From Salvelinus alpinus (taxonomy: Eukaryota > Chordata > Actinopteri > Salmoniformes > Salmonidae): a stretch of 64,000 bases of DNA. The notes beneath the pieces were generated by a model that was given only the letters and a program-made list of their open reading frames with translations, did not search any database and had not been told where the DNA came from. Numbering within the stretch: position 1 is the first letter of the stretch; the number at the start of each line of letters is the position of its first letter. The position numbers and the translations under genes are program-made. The DNA lies in NCBI RefSeq assembly GCF_045679555.1, contig NC_092094.1:18933905-18997904 (forward strand), in the 5' to 3' direction. This document shows, piece after piece, positions 1 to 13,700 of the stretch.

Positions 1-173
1 GCAGTGGGTTCCAAGATAATGGGGTTGCTACCATGAGCACTAAGACCCACTCTGTCAAGGACATGACTTGTACTGTGCTCTTGTATTGTAAGGCAAACCA
101 GGTAACTGCCTTGGAGGAACCCGTCATAAGGCAAAGATGGTTAAAAGATAAAAGACAAGTGTGTGTGCTGTAC

Positions 174-3100
174 CTGGCCCACAAAAGCAGAAAAGGCCTT
201 GGTGCTGTCCCGGCCGGCGGCTGCAGAGTGGTACAGGTTGACCCATTCCCTCAGCAAGTACTCTGCCTTCTCCCTCAGGCCCGGCGGGTCGTCGTACTCA
301 GACGCTTGGGAGATGCCAGAGTGCATCATAAAGTTGGGCCCTCCATGGGCCCGGTCGATCATGGCCTCGTAGTTAGAGCGGACCACATCCATCAGCTGAG
401 GAAGCCTGGGGGTCACAGGACACAAATCAGTTAGAAAACTATGAACATATGTATACCAACACCCCAATAAACTCCACATCTCCAAGGTGGTATTCATTAC
501 GCACCAAATGGAAGACAACAAACTGAAAATAGGGACCGCCTGAACTACAAAATACGCCACATGTAAAGTGTTAGTCCCATGTTTTATGAGCTGAAATTAA
601 AAAGATCCCACACATTTTCCATACGCACAACAAGCTTTTCAAAATGTGCCCAAATTTGTTTACATCACTGTTAGTGAGCATTTCTCCTGGTGTGGCATAT
701 CAAGAAGCTGATTAAATAGCACTCATTACACAGGTGCACCCTGTGCTGTGGACAATAAAACGCAACAAACGCGCAGTTTTGTCACACCACAATGCCACAG
801 ATATCTCAAGTTACTTAACTAGGCAAGTCAGTTAAGAAAAAATTATTATTTACAATGACGGCCTACCAAAAGGCCTCCTGCGGGACAGGGTCTGGGATTA
901 AAAATAAAAATATAGGACAAAAACACATCACAACGAGACAACACTACATAAAGAGACCTAAGACAACATAGCATGACAACAAAAAACATGATACAAACAT
1001 TGGGCAAAGGGCAAGAAGGTAAAGACAACATCACGCAAACAGCCACAACTGTCAATGATTGAGTCTTTGAATGCAGAGATTGAGCTATAACTGTCCAGTT
1101 TGAGTGTTTGTTGCAGCTCGTTCCAGTCGCTAGCTGCAGCGAACTGAGAAGACCAGCAACCCAGGGATGTGTGTGCTTTGGGGACCTTTAACAGAATGTG
1201 ACTGGCAGAACGGGTGTTGCATGTGGAGGATAAGGGCTGCAGTAGATATCTCAGATAAGGGGGAGTGAGGCCTAAGACAAATGGTGGAATTGGCATGCTG
1301 ACTGCAGGAATGTTTACCAGAGCTGTTGCCAGAGAATTTAATATGAAATTCTCTACCAAAAGCCGCCTCCGTCATTTTAGCGAATTTGGCCTTACATCCA
1401 ACCGTCATCACAACCGCAGACCATGTGTATGGCATCGTGTGGGCGAGCGGTTTGCGGATGTTAACATAGTGCCCTGTGGTTATGGTATGGGCAGGCATAA
1501 GCTACAGACAAACTCATTTTATTGATGGCAATTTGAATACACAAAAATACAGAGATGAGATCCTGAGGCCCATGTATTTTAAGGTATCTGTATTCCCAGG
1601 CATGTGAAATCCATAGATTAGGACATAAATGTATTTCAATTGACTGATTTCCTCATGTGAACTAACGCAGTAAAATCTTTGAAATTGTTGTGTTCATATT
1701 TTTGTTCAGTATATTAACACCCATTTTACAGTGTGTCTTAATGAACACAACCCAAAATCCTAATTAAATTAGGACAGAAAAGGACTCACCCCTCGGGTGC
1801 ATTGGCCCTGGAGTGTGCGCTGGTTCTCATCAGAGTCTCGATGGTGTGGAACAGGTCGGCCTCTGTGATGTGGCTCACACTGCGCTCATCCACCAGCAGC
1901 AGCTTTACCAGCTGCATGGCAAATGCCACTGCCATGTAGTGCAGACCGTTCTCCATAGACTAGACAAGAGAAACATACACACAGGGGTTTTAAGATAGTG
2001 ACAAAGGGACGGAATACACCACATGCCCATTATTCAGTTGTATAGAATCAAGATGGACTATTGACAGATGGCGTTGCTCGCACTAGAATATCTCAATGCT
2101 TAATAAAAGGTGTGTAGTGGTGTTTACCTGTGCCAAGTGCAGGTCGTACTGCTGCATGTTAACCAGGTGGTTTCTGATCAGCAGCTCCACAGCCTCCACG
2201 TTGTACTTGTACTCATCACGGCACTCAATCAGGCACCTGGAACAAGTAAAGATATCACAAATCTTAAAATAATGAGTGGATTTAGTTTCCCCTCTTCATT
2301 CGAGCAAAAAAACTTAACCCACCCATGGGAAGGTTATGGGGATACCAACCTGGTAATCTGTTTGTTGCACCATTGTGGTCCGTATGCCCGGCCGTCCTGG
2401 AGGGCTTTGAGCACCAGCAGGTGACACTCTCTGTACCGCAGGAACAGGTCAGCATCGGCACCACTGGTGGCATCGAGCAGACCCTCCACAGCCTAGAACA
2501 AGGAAGGAGAGATGAGGGACACAGGAAGAGATCTTTTCTACTGAGACCGGTGTATTCGTAAAGACAACTAAACAACTTTTCTATCCATGTATGTTTTCCT
2601 AGTGTTGTTGTGTGCGGAGTAGTCCCTGACCTTCTGCAGCAGGCCCAGAGCAGCAATGCCATCCCGGGAGTTCCTGGCCAGGGCCACTGCCTCCAGCAGA
2701 CTGCGCAGGGCCTGAGTCTGGGGGTTCATGGCCAGCGCTGGGGGGATGGCATGGAGGTGCTGCTCCAGGTCCGCCATGCACTTGTCATAGATCTGAGCCA
2801 CGTCGTCTGTGGCCCATGCCTGTTGCTGTAATAAACACAGGACAGAGACATTTATAAGGTACTTGAGTAAAGTTCTTAACCTTAAAATCAGGTTGGGTTA
2901 TGTCAAACACAGCAGAAAATGCAATTTCAGAGACTTCTCTCTTCCAGTGGTATGAGAGCCTACCTTCATGGGCTGGGCAAGGAATCCAGTGGGCTGAGAC
3001 AGGTCGTTGCTGGGTAGGAAGCCTGGAACATTCCTGGCAAACTCCTCGTACACCGCCAGCTGTTTGGGGTCTACTCCTCCAACCTGAGGTAGAAATTTTG

Positions 3101-4711
3101 CTCAGTAAATAGTCCAGATGCAAACGCAGGCTTTGATATCATTTGCATTGATAAAAAAAATAAACATTTACGTTCTCTCGACTATACCGATAATAGGAGA
3201 GAAAGTGGAGTGCTATAATCTAGGTGTGCTCACCTTGAGTCTGATCTGCTCTGGCATGCGCTCTGCCTGGTAGGTCAGCACCACAGGGTCGCAGTAGCGA
3301 CGACCCTCCTGACGGGCGTGCTTCCTCAGCTCAAACTCCTACAGGAGAGAAAGAGTAAAGGTACAAGTCAGCCATCATACAAAAGTTGTGGTCAGTATAC
3401 AGACAAGAGCAGCATTCCAGTGCCAATATAGTGATGAGCCCATAACCACTAACCGTGGCCAGTCTCTTGTCCATCTCTGGGCCAGCCTTCTCCACCGCAG
3501 TCTTCTGGATGAAGCAGCAGGCCAGCTCACAGTTGTCCTGGGCAACCCTAGCAGCAGCCTCCTCCATCATCTCTCTCTGCTGGGGGGTGGGGGCCTGGAG
3601 GGGGACAGGACCAAAGCTATACGCAAAAGGAACACTAATAAGACTTACTTTATATAGCGCTTTGTGGATGTGAATGAAGGCGACTGTACCCTGAGGGCTG
3701 CGGCAAAGCTGTTCTTCAGGTTGGTAGCGATACTCATGAGCAGGGGCTCCCGGCAGGTGATCATGGCCATGCCGGCGGTCAGGTTACGCATCATGTGATG
3801 GGCGGCCACACGCATGCGCGACTCCTCGGAGTCCAGGGCAAAGTCCTTCCTGACGATCTGCTCGCAGGTAGTCATGGCAATCTTGATGGAACGGTCCACT
3901 ACAGGGTGAACGAGCTCCTGCACGGCCCGCTCAATGGACTGTCTCACACACTGCTTCAGCTGAGGGTGGGCATGGAGCAAGGGGATCTGCAGGGAGAGAA
4001 GTGTCTTAGTACCACAACATCCCCAAATACCATGTGTAGGTCACAACCCAGGTGTTTGAGTGAGAGTGCTACTTACGTTGATGTTGATATTGATGTGAGG
4101 GGCTAGCCCTGCAAGGGCGTACACATTGATGTCATGATAGCTAAACTGTGGGGTAGGGGGCCCAGTAGCTGAGCAAGTGGTGGTTGCGGCAGGAGTGGAT
4201 GGCGCAGCTGCAAATGGAAGAAAGTCTCCTGTTGGTTACAAAACGCTATTTTGATTAAAATATAGCCCGAGAGCAGCAGCTCGATGAACAGAACAAATAA
4301 AAAAGCAATGGGTTAAATGTTCTTGGCAAAACAGTTGAACAAATGTAGGTTATTATTCTACATTGAAATGATCGTATTATGAGCTAAAATCATTCAACAA
4401 ATGACGAAATATTTCCATTTCAATATACAGGGGGACCAACATTACAATCAGATGAAACAAACATTGAAATACATTTGTTAGAAAGATATCCACACACCGA
4501 CAAGGGGCATCCCAATTTGAAAGTGCTGGATACCTGTGCTAACAACAGGGAGCATTTCTTCAGGGGGCTTGGCCTCTTTCTTTGGTGCAGAGAGCTGTTC
4601 CTCCAGGCTCTTCAACTTGTCTTTGTCCTTCAGAAGGGTGCCAGGCTTCAGGTCATTGATGTCCAATGATAAGTTCTTACACAGCACCTCAATCTCAAAC
4701 TTCAAGTTCAG
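174..4711 (-). CDS. cnot1: cnot1 coding exons 27-37: CNOT9-binding domain and connector
   Basis: Exons are 4534-4711, 4077-4207, 3690-3986, 3454-3594, 3234-3338, 2964-3083, 2631-2825, 2350-2492, 2128-2236, 1790-1959 and 174-405. Exons 28-31 encode the CNOT9-binding (DUF3819) helical domain, recognisable by [20 protein letters not shown] and [20 protein letters not shown]. Exons 32-37 encode the connector leading to the NOT1 C-terminal domain, ending at [11 protein letters not shown] with a phase-0 donor (GT at 172-173). Exon 33 has two possible acceptors six bases apart; the upstream one (exon end 2825) adds one Gln pair and is used here. The remaining C-terminal exons are outside the window. 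Confidence 0.95.
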
Positions 4712-7700
4712 CTGTAGTGAGAAAAGCACAATGACAAATCAGTACCTGAAAACTTTTAGAAACATGGTGTGACGTAGATGAAAGAGAAAGGGTTCCCTGA
4801 CCTTGAGATCATGCTCCGTATGCAGTTCTGCCAGAACATTCATGATGGCCATCGTCCAGGGATTCTGGGGTCGGAAAATCTGAGGATATTAAATGGCATT
4901 TAAGTCAACCTGCTCTTAAAAACATTGAAGACATAATAGCTAGGAAATGTGCCAATACACAAACCCAGTGCTAACAAGTCTAACAAATAAATTACCCAGA
5001 GAGCCATTGGTTCCTAAACAAAAACATATAGTATTTTTATTTTAAACAAAAATATTGCACACATACTCTGCACCTCTTTGCTTCTTCTGGAGGTGGGCTT
5101 TAATGCTGTCTATACTGGTCTACGTCATCTAGCTCTGACTGGCTCCCTGTCTGCTGCTGTAGGTACTCTGCCTGATGGAACTGGCTCACTTTCTTTTTCT
5201 GTGGATCAGTCTTAGGGTCCATTATTTCTCTTGACCATGCGACCTGCCCAAGAAAAACTAGTCTAGTAATAGGCAGGCCTTAGTCAGGGGAAATACCCCA
5301 GGCCCAAATATTGTCTGTTGGGTTGGCCGTCTCGCTATTCCTGTCTGCCGGGGATGGCTCAGTCTGTGCTGGGCTCAAGCTCACGGTCACTGAACAATTC
5401 GCACTGTCAATGTAAAAGTTTTCCCCTAGAAATTAAAATGTGAATCCAGATGCATATTGATATACTTAAAAATGTTGGTGAGAATGTGGCTTTACCACGC
5501 TACGTAAACTGGATTCCAGGACTTTGGCCACAAACGGGACCACATATAGTAGCTCCTGCTGCCCCTTGACATACGCTTCCAACAAGAGGGATTTCACCTC
5601 CAAATCCTAACAACAAAAAAAACAACAAAAAAACAGGTTAAACACAAAATACCATCTTGGGTCACAATTACAAACATTTGGTTATTTGTTGGGAGGAAAA
5701 CCAAATGGAAAGTTTAATACAGGCCAACATTTAAAAATGAGGAAATCTACTCACTGTGTACAGGATGGGCTTGTTTTTAGCCAGAGTGATCATACCAAGC
5801 CAGTGACCCAAATTCTTCAGTAGGGATCGATCAGAGAAGTTTGCAGCTGCCTTATCAGAGGTAAGGAGAACCTGTCACATGGAGCGAGAAAAGGTTAGCA
5901 ATTAAATATCTCTTTATCTGATAAGTTTACAAACTATTGTCCATAAAAGTTGATTAAGTGAATAACTCTTCACCTTGATGTTTCTGTAAGTTTCATTCAG
6001 TGCCATTTTGACAAACTCTGGGTTCTTCAGGGTGTCCAGGAAGTTGGAGTACAGGCTGTGGAAGTTGGGCTCAATGCTGACCCTCTTCATGACCAGATAC
6101 TGAGAGACCCAGGGCATGAACTCCTCTTTGACAGTCTCCTTTAACTCCTCAACCTTGAGAGTTAGATGAAAGTACACATTTATTTTGGCCAAAAACAAGA
6201 TTCTCAATATAGCATGCTTTTGCAACACCAGGTAGTAAATAAAAATATATCTATGACTGACCTTCTGTGTCATGTTGGATTGTGACAGGTTATTGAAGAT
6301 GAAAGCAATTTTCTCTTGAACATTTTCTGGGGGTTCCACAATCCTCTCGGTTTGGTCTGTTGCTACTAGAAGTGTGTCGATGTTTGTGGTGTTGATGGAG
6401 GGCTGAAATTACAATATACATTCAAAACAAAATGCTGCTTTTCAATATTAGAGGGTCTTCTTGGGAAACCTCAATTCTTAGTGAGCGCATATTTGCCAAA
6501 CAACCACACTACTGGAGTATTTCTTCAGAGACATAGCTTCACCAACTCATTATTTTAGGCTTGTCACACATTTGTTAAAAATGAAAATATTTCCTGGTGT
6601 TTACGTTCCTTTAGTCTTTGTAAACCAAAATGAGTATATCAAATGTGAAAACCAGAGAGCGTTCCTCATAGAACAGTTGTTGCTATTGACACAAACTATG
6701 GCAACGCAGGAAAACTCTGATGCATTGGTTTGCTAGAGTCATTTTACATGACCAGAGAAAAACATCGGCATATATATGGTGCAAGTGACTCCCTGATGTT
6801 TCCCCAGGTACTCACCGGCACATCCTTCTTGAAGCTGCCAGGGGTAGGCCGGGTGATGGTAGTGGTTTTGGCGACAGTGGTGGTGGTGGTAGCTGTGGTG
6901 ACCAGTGTGCTGGGCTGTCCAGGCTGGGGGGCTTTGGGAGGCTGAGACTGAGCTTGAGCCAACGCCAGGCTTCCTGGGGTGGTGATGGATCCCTGCATCT
7001 TCACCGGAGGGTCCCGTGACTGTTGGCCATACTCGATATACTGCACGCACAGGATATTCGAAAGTGCCAGAGCGAGAGACTTATTTATCATGAAGTAGGA
7101 TCCGCCCCTCTGGCTAAGGTGTTACGGATATCAGTATAAAAACAAGGAAGATACATGTACAGATGAAGAATGACCGATTGTGTCACAAATATACAGGAAA
7201 TCCAATTACCTCTTGTAAATGATGGGGGAACTGCAGAAAGTGGCCGATTGAGGCCAAGTGCTGACAATATTGGGGATAGTCCTTCAGTCTAGAGAGGGAA
7301 AGATCAAATTAGCCCTACAGCAGTCACAGATCATTTGAATCATACATGCGCAACATTCTTTAGCAACATGCAAATATTCAGTGTGGAATTCCATCAAACA
7401 TCTGAAGACAGATAATAGTCCATACCTATTTTTGAATCTATCTAGAGCAGCGATTCCAAAGTAATACATTTTGGACCCAAATGGTTTCCTCAAGGCTTCG
7501 AGTACATATCGGAGGGCCAGTCCGAGGGCCATGTAGGTGACAAGGCCTTTCTCAATGATCCCCCCGAACAGGCAGGCGGTGATGTGTAGCTCCTTGTCAG
7601 GGTACTGGGGGAAGAAGCGGTACTCCTCAAACAAGTTCCTCAGCATACAGTTAAAGACCTCACGCTCTCGCTTGATGGTGGAGTCCTTGAACCTCTGCAG

Positions 7701-10700
7701 CATCTCCAGCACCTGCAGAGAGAGATGGGCGCCAAGGATTTAGCAGCTGCAAGCTTGATAAACACCGTCACTGGATAACTGCCTGCAACAGCCTGCAGAC
7801 TAGGGATGTCACAATACCAGAATTTTTACTTTAATACCAGGTTTAGTATCACAATTAGGGTTGTCACCAATTAGGGTTGTCATACCAGTATTGACATACT
7901 CAGCGGTATTGTGGTAAGGAAACAAAACAAAGCAGAAATATTGAGGAAAACAGTCCTAACATTGATAACAAGCAGCCTTAAGTGTCAACCAGAATCACAT
8001 TTATTTTCCAAGCTATAGCACCACTATTTTGCATACAGTCGATTTATTAAAGGACCATAGAGTTCAGCCTGCTTTGTTTTCCTTTTTGACATGGAAAATC
8101 AGGTATTGTCCTATCGCGACAACTCTAATCACAATACTCGATGCCAAAACGATACAGAGGCAAAAGAATATAGCGTATTAGCCACTTGCCTTCTGTAGTT
8201 AAAATAAGAGAAACAAATAACGAAAATGTGGACAGCCTAAAATCCTTCTACAAAACCATATAAGACAGCATACAAAATAATGCAATACAATTGGATACAG
8301 AGAATAAATGTGCTTATCAATGGCCAAATTATATCAATGTTAAAAATAGAATGTTGCCCCTTTAAGCTAGACTCTCTTGAGAAAGTTCTGGCTACAGTAG
8401 CCAATACGAATGCTAGATGTCTTTTTGTAGAGATTTCTTTTAGTAAACTATCAACAGTAGCCTATTGCTAATTTGCTACTATTTTCACTATTGAAAGTTG
8501 ACTTTAGCAAATAAATTTCCCCAAAAGAAAAAAATAAGCTCAGCAAGTGGATTGATGAGCGCTTCTTTTTAGTAATCTGCACAGCTCATGTGTGCCGTGT
8601 GAATTCATCAGCTCGGTCAAGTGAAGCGTGGGTGCTTGACTGAACGGCCAATCATATTGCTCAAATATAGCGTGAGTTTTGTGCGGGTAAACTCACTATG
8701 ACACCAGCAGTTTTCTACAGCAGACTGCAACAGAGCATATAAATGTAATCAATGCGCTGAGAAGTTACTGGCCCAGTCGACAAATTACCAGACATGATCC
8801 TGTCAGTCAGTGTACGACACATTTAACCAAAGAACCAAATATGTAGATGTTTTTCATGTTATAGTACCGAAAAATGACCAAAGTTTCAGTGTACCGTGCA
8901 ACACTACTGCAGACCATTTTATTCAGAAACTAACCTCATCCACAGACATGGTGGGGTGTGGGGGGTGGTTGTAGATGCGCTGGAAGTAGCTGTTAGCCTC
9001 ATCGTCAATCTCCTTACTAAAGTGCTGGTTAGCCTCTGGCCACACCTGAGATAGGTCAGCTGGGAAAAAAGGCGATAGACCAAATCAAACAATACTGCCA
9101 AAGAAAACCCTTCAGAATCATTTCAATATTGTGATGAAATGCAGCAAATAAAAAAAACATTTGAAGAGCAATTTCACCTTAAGACTTTACACTATCAATG
9201 GAATAAACACCAGACAAATAAACATTCAATTAGAAGCATAATAATTTGCGTTTAGTGGCAGACTGACCTGTATTTCCTCTGACTCAATGTGTGAAAAACT
9301 GTTTCTTCCCAGATCATACTCAATATTTTTTAGATGAGAACTGTTAAAGCATTTGTAATTGATTCAAGTAAACCCTCATTACTTCAAGAGGCTATTAGGA
9401 GATATTAAGAATGTTTTCAGAGGAAATACACTCAGTCACACCACCACTTACAGGCCATCTTACTCTGCTGAAAGGTGGGCGGATTCAGGCCTGGTGTGCT
9501 CATCTTCCTCGTCCCAAACGGATCACTGCTCACCGCTGGCATTCCAAGACCAGAACCAACACCAGAGCCAATGCCTGATCCCAGCGGACCTAGACAAAAG
9601 AAAAACGTCCCACTTCAGTCTTCCATATAGTGTAATCAAAACACTGAGCAAATATCTATGGCACGTTCTCTCCTCATACCTGGGTTACCTAGCTGTGAAG
9701 AGAGACTTCCAATCCCCCCAAATGGTGTGCTGGGGTTGGACAGTGCAGGGAAGGCCTTAGCTGGGGACTGGGGGTTGCTGAAAGCAGAGCCCAGCGGGGT
9801 GGGAAAGCCCTGCATACTCTGTGTGTGAGAGGTGGCAGAGCTGCCCAGGTTGAGGGAGCCCATGGCTGTCAGGGGATCCATCTAACACACAGAATGGAAC
9901 AGCAGGTTGAGCAACCTGCCTTTCAGGCTAATGTTCACAATTATAATGTTATAAGACAAAACAATTGAATCAAATTTAAGGAATAATGAAAGTAATGCTT
10001 CTAGCTGATACACATTCCCCAAATAAACAGTGTTAGATAAAACGCTCTTCACCTGGAGAGGAGACACCGACACTTGCACAGGGGAAATTGCATCAAGGCT
10101 GCTGGTGCTGGGAGCACGTCCCTTTGGCATGACCCCTGGTGGCGGCTGGCGGGCTTTGTTCATGACGTTGCTACAGTTGGCAGCCATGGTCAAGATAGTC
10201 TCGGAGAGCTCTTGAGAGACGCTCCTGAAAAAAACACATTTAACATATACATACACCAAATAAAGAAACGTACCCTTTTCAGGACCATGTCTTTCAAAGA
10301 TAATTCGTAAAAATCCAAATAACTTCACACAGATCTTCATTGTAAAGGGTTTAAACACTGTTTCCCATGCTTGTTCAATGAACCATAAACAATTAATGAA
10401 CATGCACCTGTGGAACGGTCATTAAGACACTAACAGCTTACAGACGGTAGGCAATTAAGGTCACAGTTATGAAAACTTAGGACACTAAAGAGGCCTTTCT
10501 ACTGACTGAAAAACACCAAAAGAAAGATGCCCAGGGTCCCTGCTCATCTACGTGAACGTGCCTTAGGCATGCTGCAAGGAGGCATGAGGACTGCAGATGT
10601 GGCCAGAGCAATAAATTGCAACGTCCATACTGTGAGACGCCTAAGACAGCACTACAGGGAGACAGGACGGATAGCTGATCGTCCTCACAGTGGCAGACCA

Positions 10701-13700
10701 CAGGATCGGTACATTCGAACATCACACCTGTGGGACAGGTACAGAATGGCAACAACTGCCCAAGTTACACCAGGAACGCACAATCCCTCCATCAGTGTTC
10801 AGACTGTCCGCAATAGGCTGAGAGATGCTGGACTGAGGGCTTGTAGGCCTGTTGTAAGGCAGGTCCTCACCAGACATCACCGGCAACAACGTCGCCTATG
10901 GGCACAAACCCACCGTCCACAGGACGGACCCACAAACCCACAGGACTGGCAAAAAGTGCTCTTCACTGACGAGTTGTGGTTTTGTCTCACCTGGGGTGAT
11001 GGTCGGATTCGCATTTATCGTCAAAGGAATGAGCGTTACACTGAGGCCTGTACTCTGGAGTGGGATCGATTTGGAGGTGGAGGGTCCATCATGGTCTGGG
11101 GCGGTGTGTCACAGCATCATCGGACTGAGCTTGTTGTCATTGCTGGCAATCTCAATGCTGTGCGTTACAGGGAAGACATTCTCCTCCCTCATGTGGTACC
11201 CTTCCTGCTTATCCTGACATGACCCTCCAGCATGACAATGCCACCAGCCATACTGCTCATTCTGTGCGTGACTTCCTGCAATATAAGAATGTCAGTGTTC
11301 TGCCACGGCCAGCGAAGAGCACGGAGCTCAATCCCATTGAGCACGCCTGGGACCTGTTGGATCAGGGCCATTCCCCCCAGAAATGTCCAGGAACTTGCAG
11401 GTGCCTTGGTGGAAGAGTGGGGTAACATCTCACAGCAAGAACTGGCAAATCTGGTGCAGTCCATGAGGAGGAGATGCACTGCAGAACTTAATGCAGCTGG
11501 TGGCTACACAAGACACAAGACACTGACTGTTACTTTTGATTTTGACCTCCCCTTTCTTCAGGGACACCTTATTCAATTTCTGTTAGTCACATGTCTGTGG
11601 AACTTGTTCAGTTTATGTATCAATTGTTGAATCTTATTATGGTCATACAAATATTTACACATTAAGTTTGCTGAAAATAAACACAGTTGACAGTGAGAGA
11701 ACGTTTCTTTTTTGGCTGAGTAAAAAAAAAAAAAATAATTCTAGATGAATATGACCTTTGTAGATAACAATACAAGATAAGTTGAAATTAAATTATCTAT
11801 GAAACTAGACCTTTTGGCACCATACAACATGACTGAGTAATGAAAGAGCAAATTTGATCATAGGCCCCATGATTCGAGCTCTGGTAGGTAAACCCACCCA
11901 GCACAGGACTGCAGACAACCCAGCATGGTAGCCATCGTTTCCGGGGGAAGGAGGGCGCTTTTGGGCTGGTCCTTTTCTAGGGCCAGACCACCAATGATAG
12001 AGGGACAACGTCTCTTCAGGAACGTAACACACGCCTGGATGAAGGGCTCCTAGAACAGCAAACAGGTCAATGACTCATGTACTAGATCCCAATAACTTCT
12101 TATAGCAAAGTGTATGTATAGTGGTTGTAATTGCTGAAAATTAAAGGCTCAACTCACACCACTCACCCCATGCTCTCGGATTTTGTCAGTCAGCCATTTG
12201 TCAAGTTTGAGGTATTCACGGCGAGAGGCAAGTGCAGCAAGGTCAATAACGAAGGCAAATGGAGTACCATTTAGCAGCATAGATAGAGACTGAAAAACAA
12301 GAGGAACAGTTTGGATATTGCAAAAAACCATTTGCACAAAGTAGCCTTATATAGTGTACAAAATCAAAAATGTATCTTTTGACCAATGGATAAAACGTGT
12401 TAATTATGTAGATAATCCTAAGAAAACCAAATGGTCCCAAACTCATGTCACTATCATAATCCATTCAAAACTTAATGGAGTTTCTACCCTTGTAGGATGG
12501 TCAAAATTAGGGCAACTAAATCAATGAAGGCCAGAGAAAAAAAAGGTAATAAATCAAGAAAATAGCATTGCATCAGTAAGGCTGGATTGTGTGCGAGGAT
12601 TAAAGGGATACCTCTGGATTTTGGCAATGATGCCCTTTATACTGAACAAAAATATAAAACGCAACATGTAAAGTGCTGGTCCTGTGTTTTACCAGCTGAA
12701 ATAAAAGATCTCAGAAAGGTCTCATACGCACAAAAGCACCTCTAAAATGTTGTGCACAATTTTGTTTCCATACCTGTTAGTGAGCATTTCTACTTGGCCA
12801 AAATAACCCATCCACCTGACAGGTGTGGCATATTAAACAGCATGATCATTACACAGGTGCACCTTGTGATGGAAACAATAAAATTACATTTACATTTAAG
12901 TCATTTAGCAGACGCTCTTATCCAGAGCGACTTACAAATTGGTGCATTCACCTTATGATATCCAGTGGAACAACCACTTTACAATAGTGCATCTAACTCT
13001 TTTAAGGGGGGGGGTTAGAAGGATTACTTTATCCTATCCTAGGTATTCCTTAAAGAGGTGGGGTTTCAGGTTTTCAAATTTCAAAATGCACCTAAGATGT
13101 GTCAGATGTCTCAAGTTGAAGGAGCATCCAATTGGCATGCTGCCTGCAGGAATGTCCACCAGAGGCGTTGACAGAATTGAATGTTAATTTCTCTACCATA
13201 AGCCACCCCCATAATTTTAGAGAATATGGCAGTATGCCCAACTGACCTCACAACCGCAGACCACGTGTTACCACGCCAGTCCAGGACCCCCACATCAGAC
13301 TTCTTCAAATGCGGGATAGTCAGACCAGCCACCCAATGAAACTGATGGGCCTATGCCCCCCACAGGTCCACCCATGAAATTCATAGATTAGGACCTAATG
13401 AATTTGTTTGTTGATTGATTTCCTTATATGAATGAACTGTAACTCAGTAAATCTTTGAAATTGTTGCATTTATATTTTTGCTCAGTATACTTCCCCAGTC
13501 AGATGAACTTGTGGATACCATTTTTATATGGCCGTGTCCAGTATGAAGAAAGTTGGAGGTAATTTCGCAAGCCAAGTTTAACTAGTGTTAGCACAATGAC
13601 ATTGTATCTGCTAGCTGACACGATGCTATTTTCCTGAATTTCCCCCCCCATCTGGTCTCCACTGATTTAGTCACCCTAATTTCAACCATCCTACAAGGGT

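Noticed and set aside
163..434. Plus-strand ORFs over cnot1 exon 37 and similar antisense ORFs over other exons
   Set aside because: They are shadows of conserved minus-strand exons, whose frame, splice sites and protein identity are clear.
10527..11222. Possible host gene of 231 codons in a cnot1 intron
   Set aside because: The protein is a Tc1 transposase N-terminus and first catalytic Asp, within matching terminal repeats and frameshifted.
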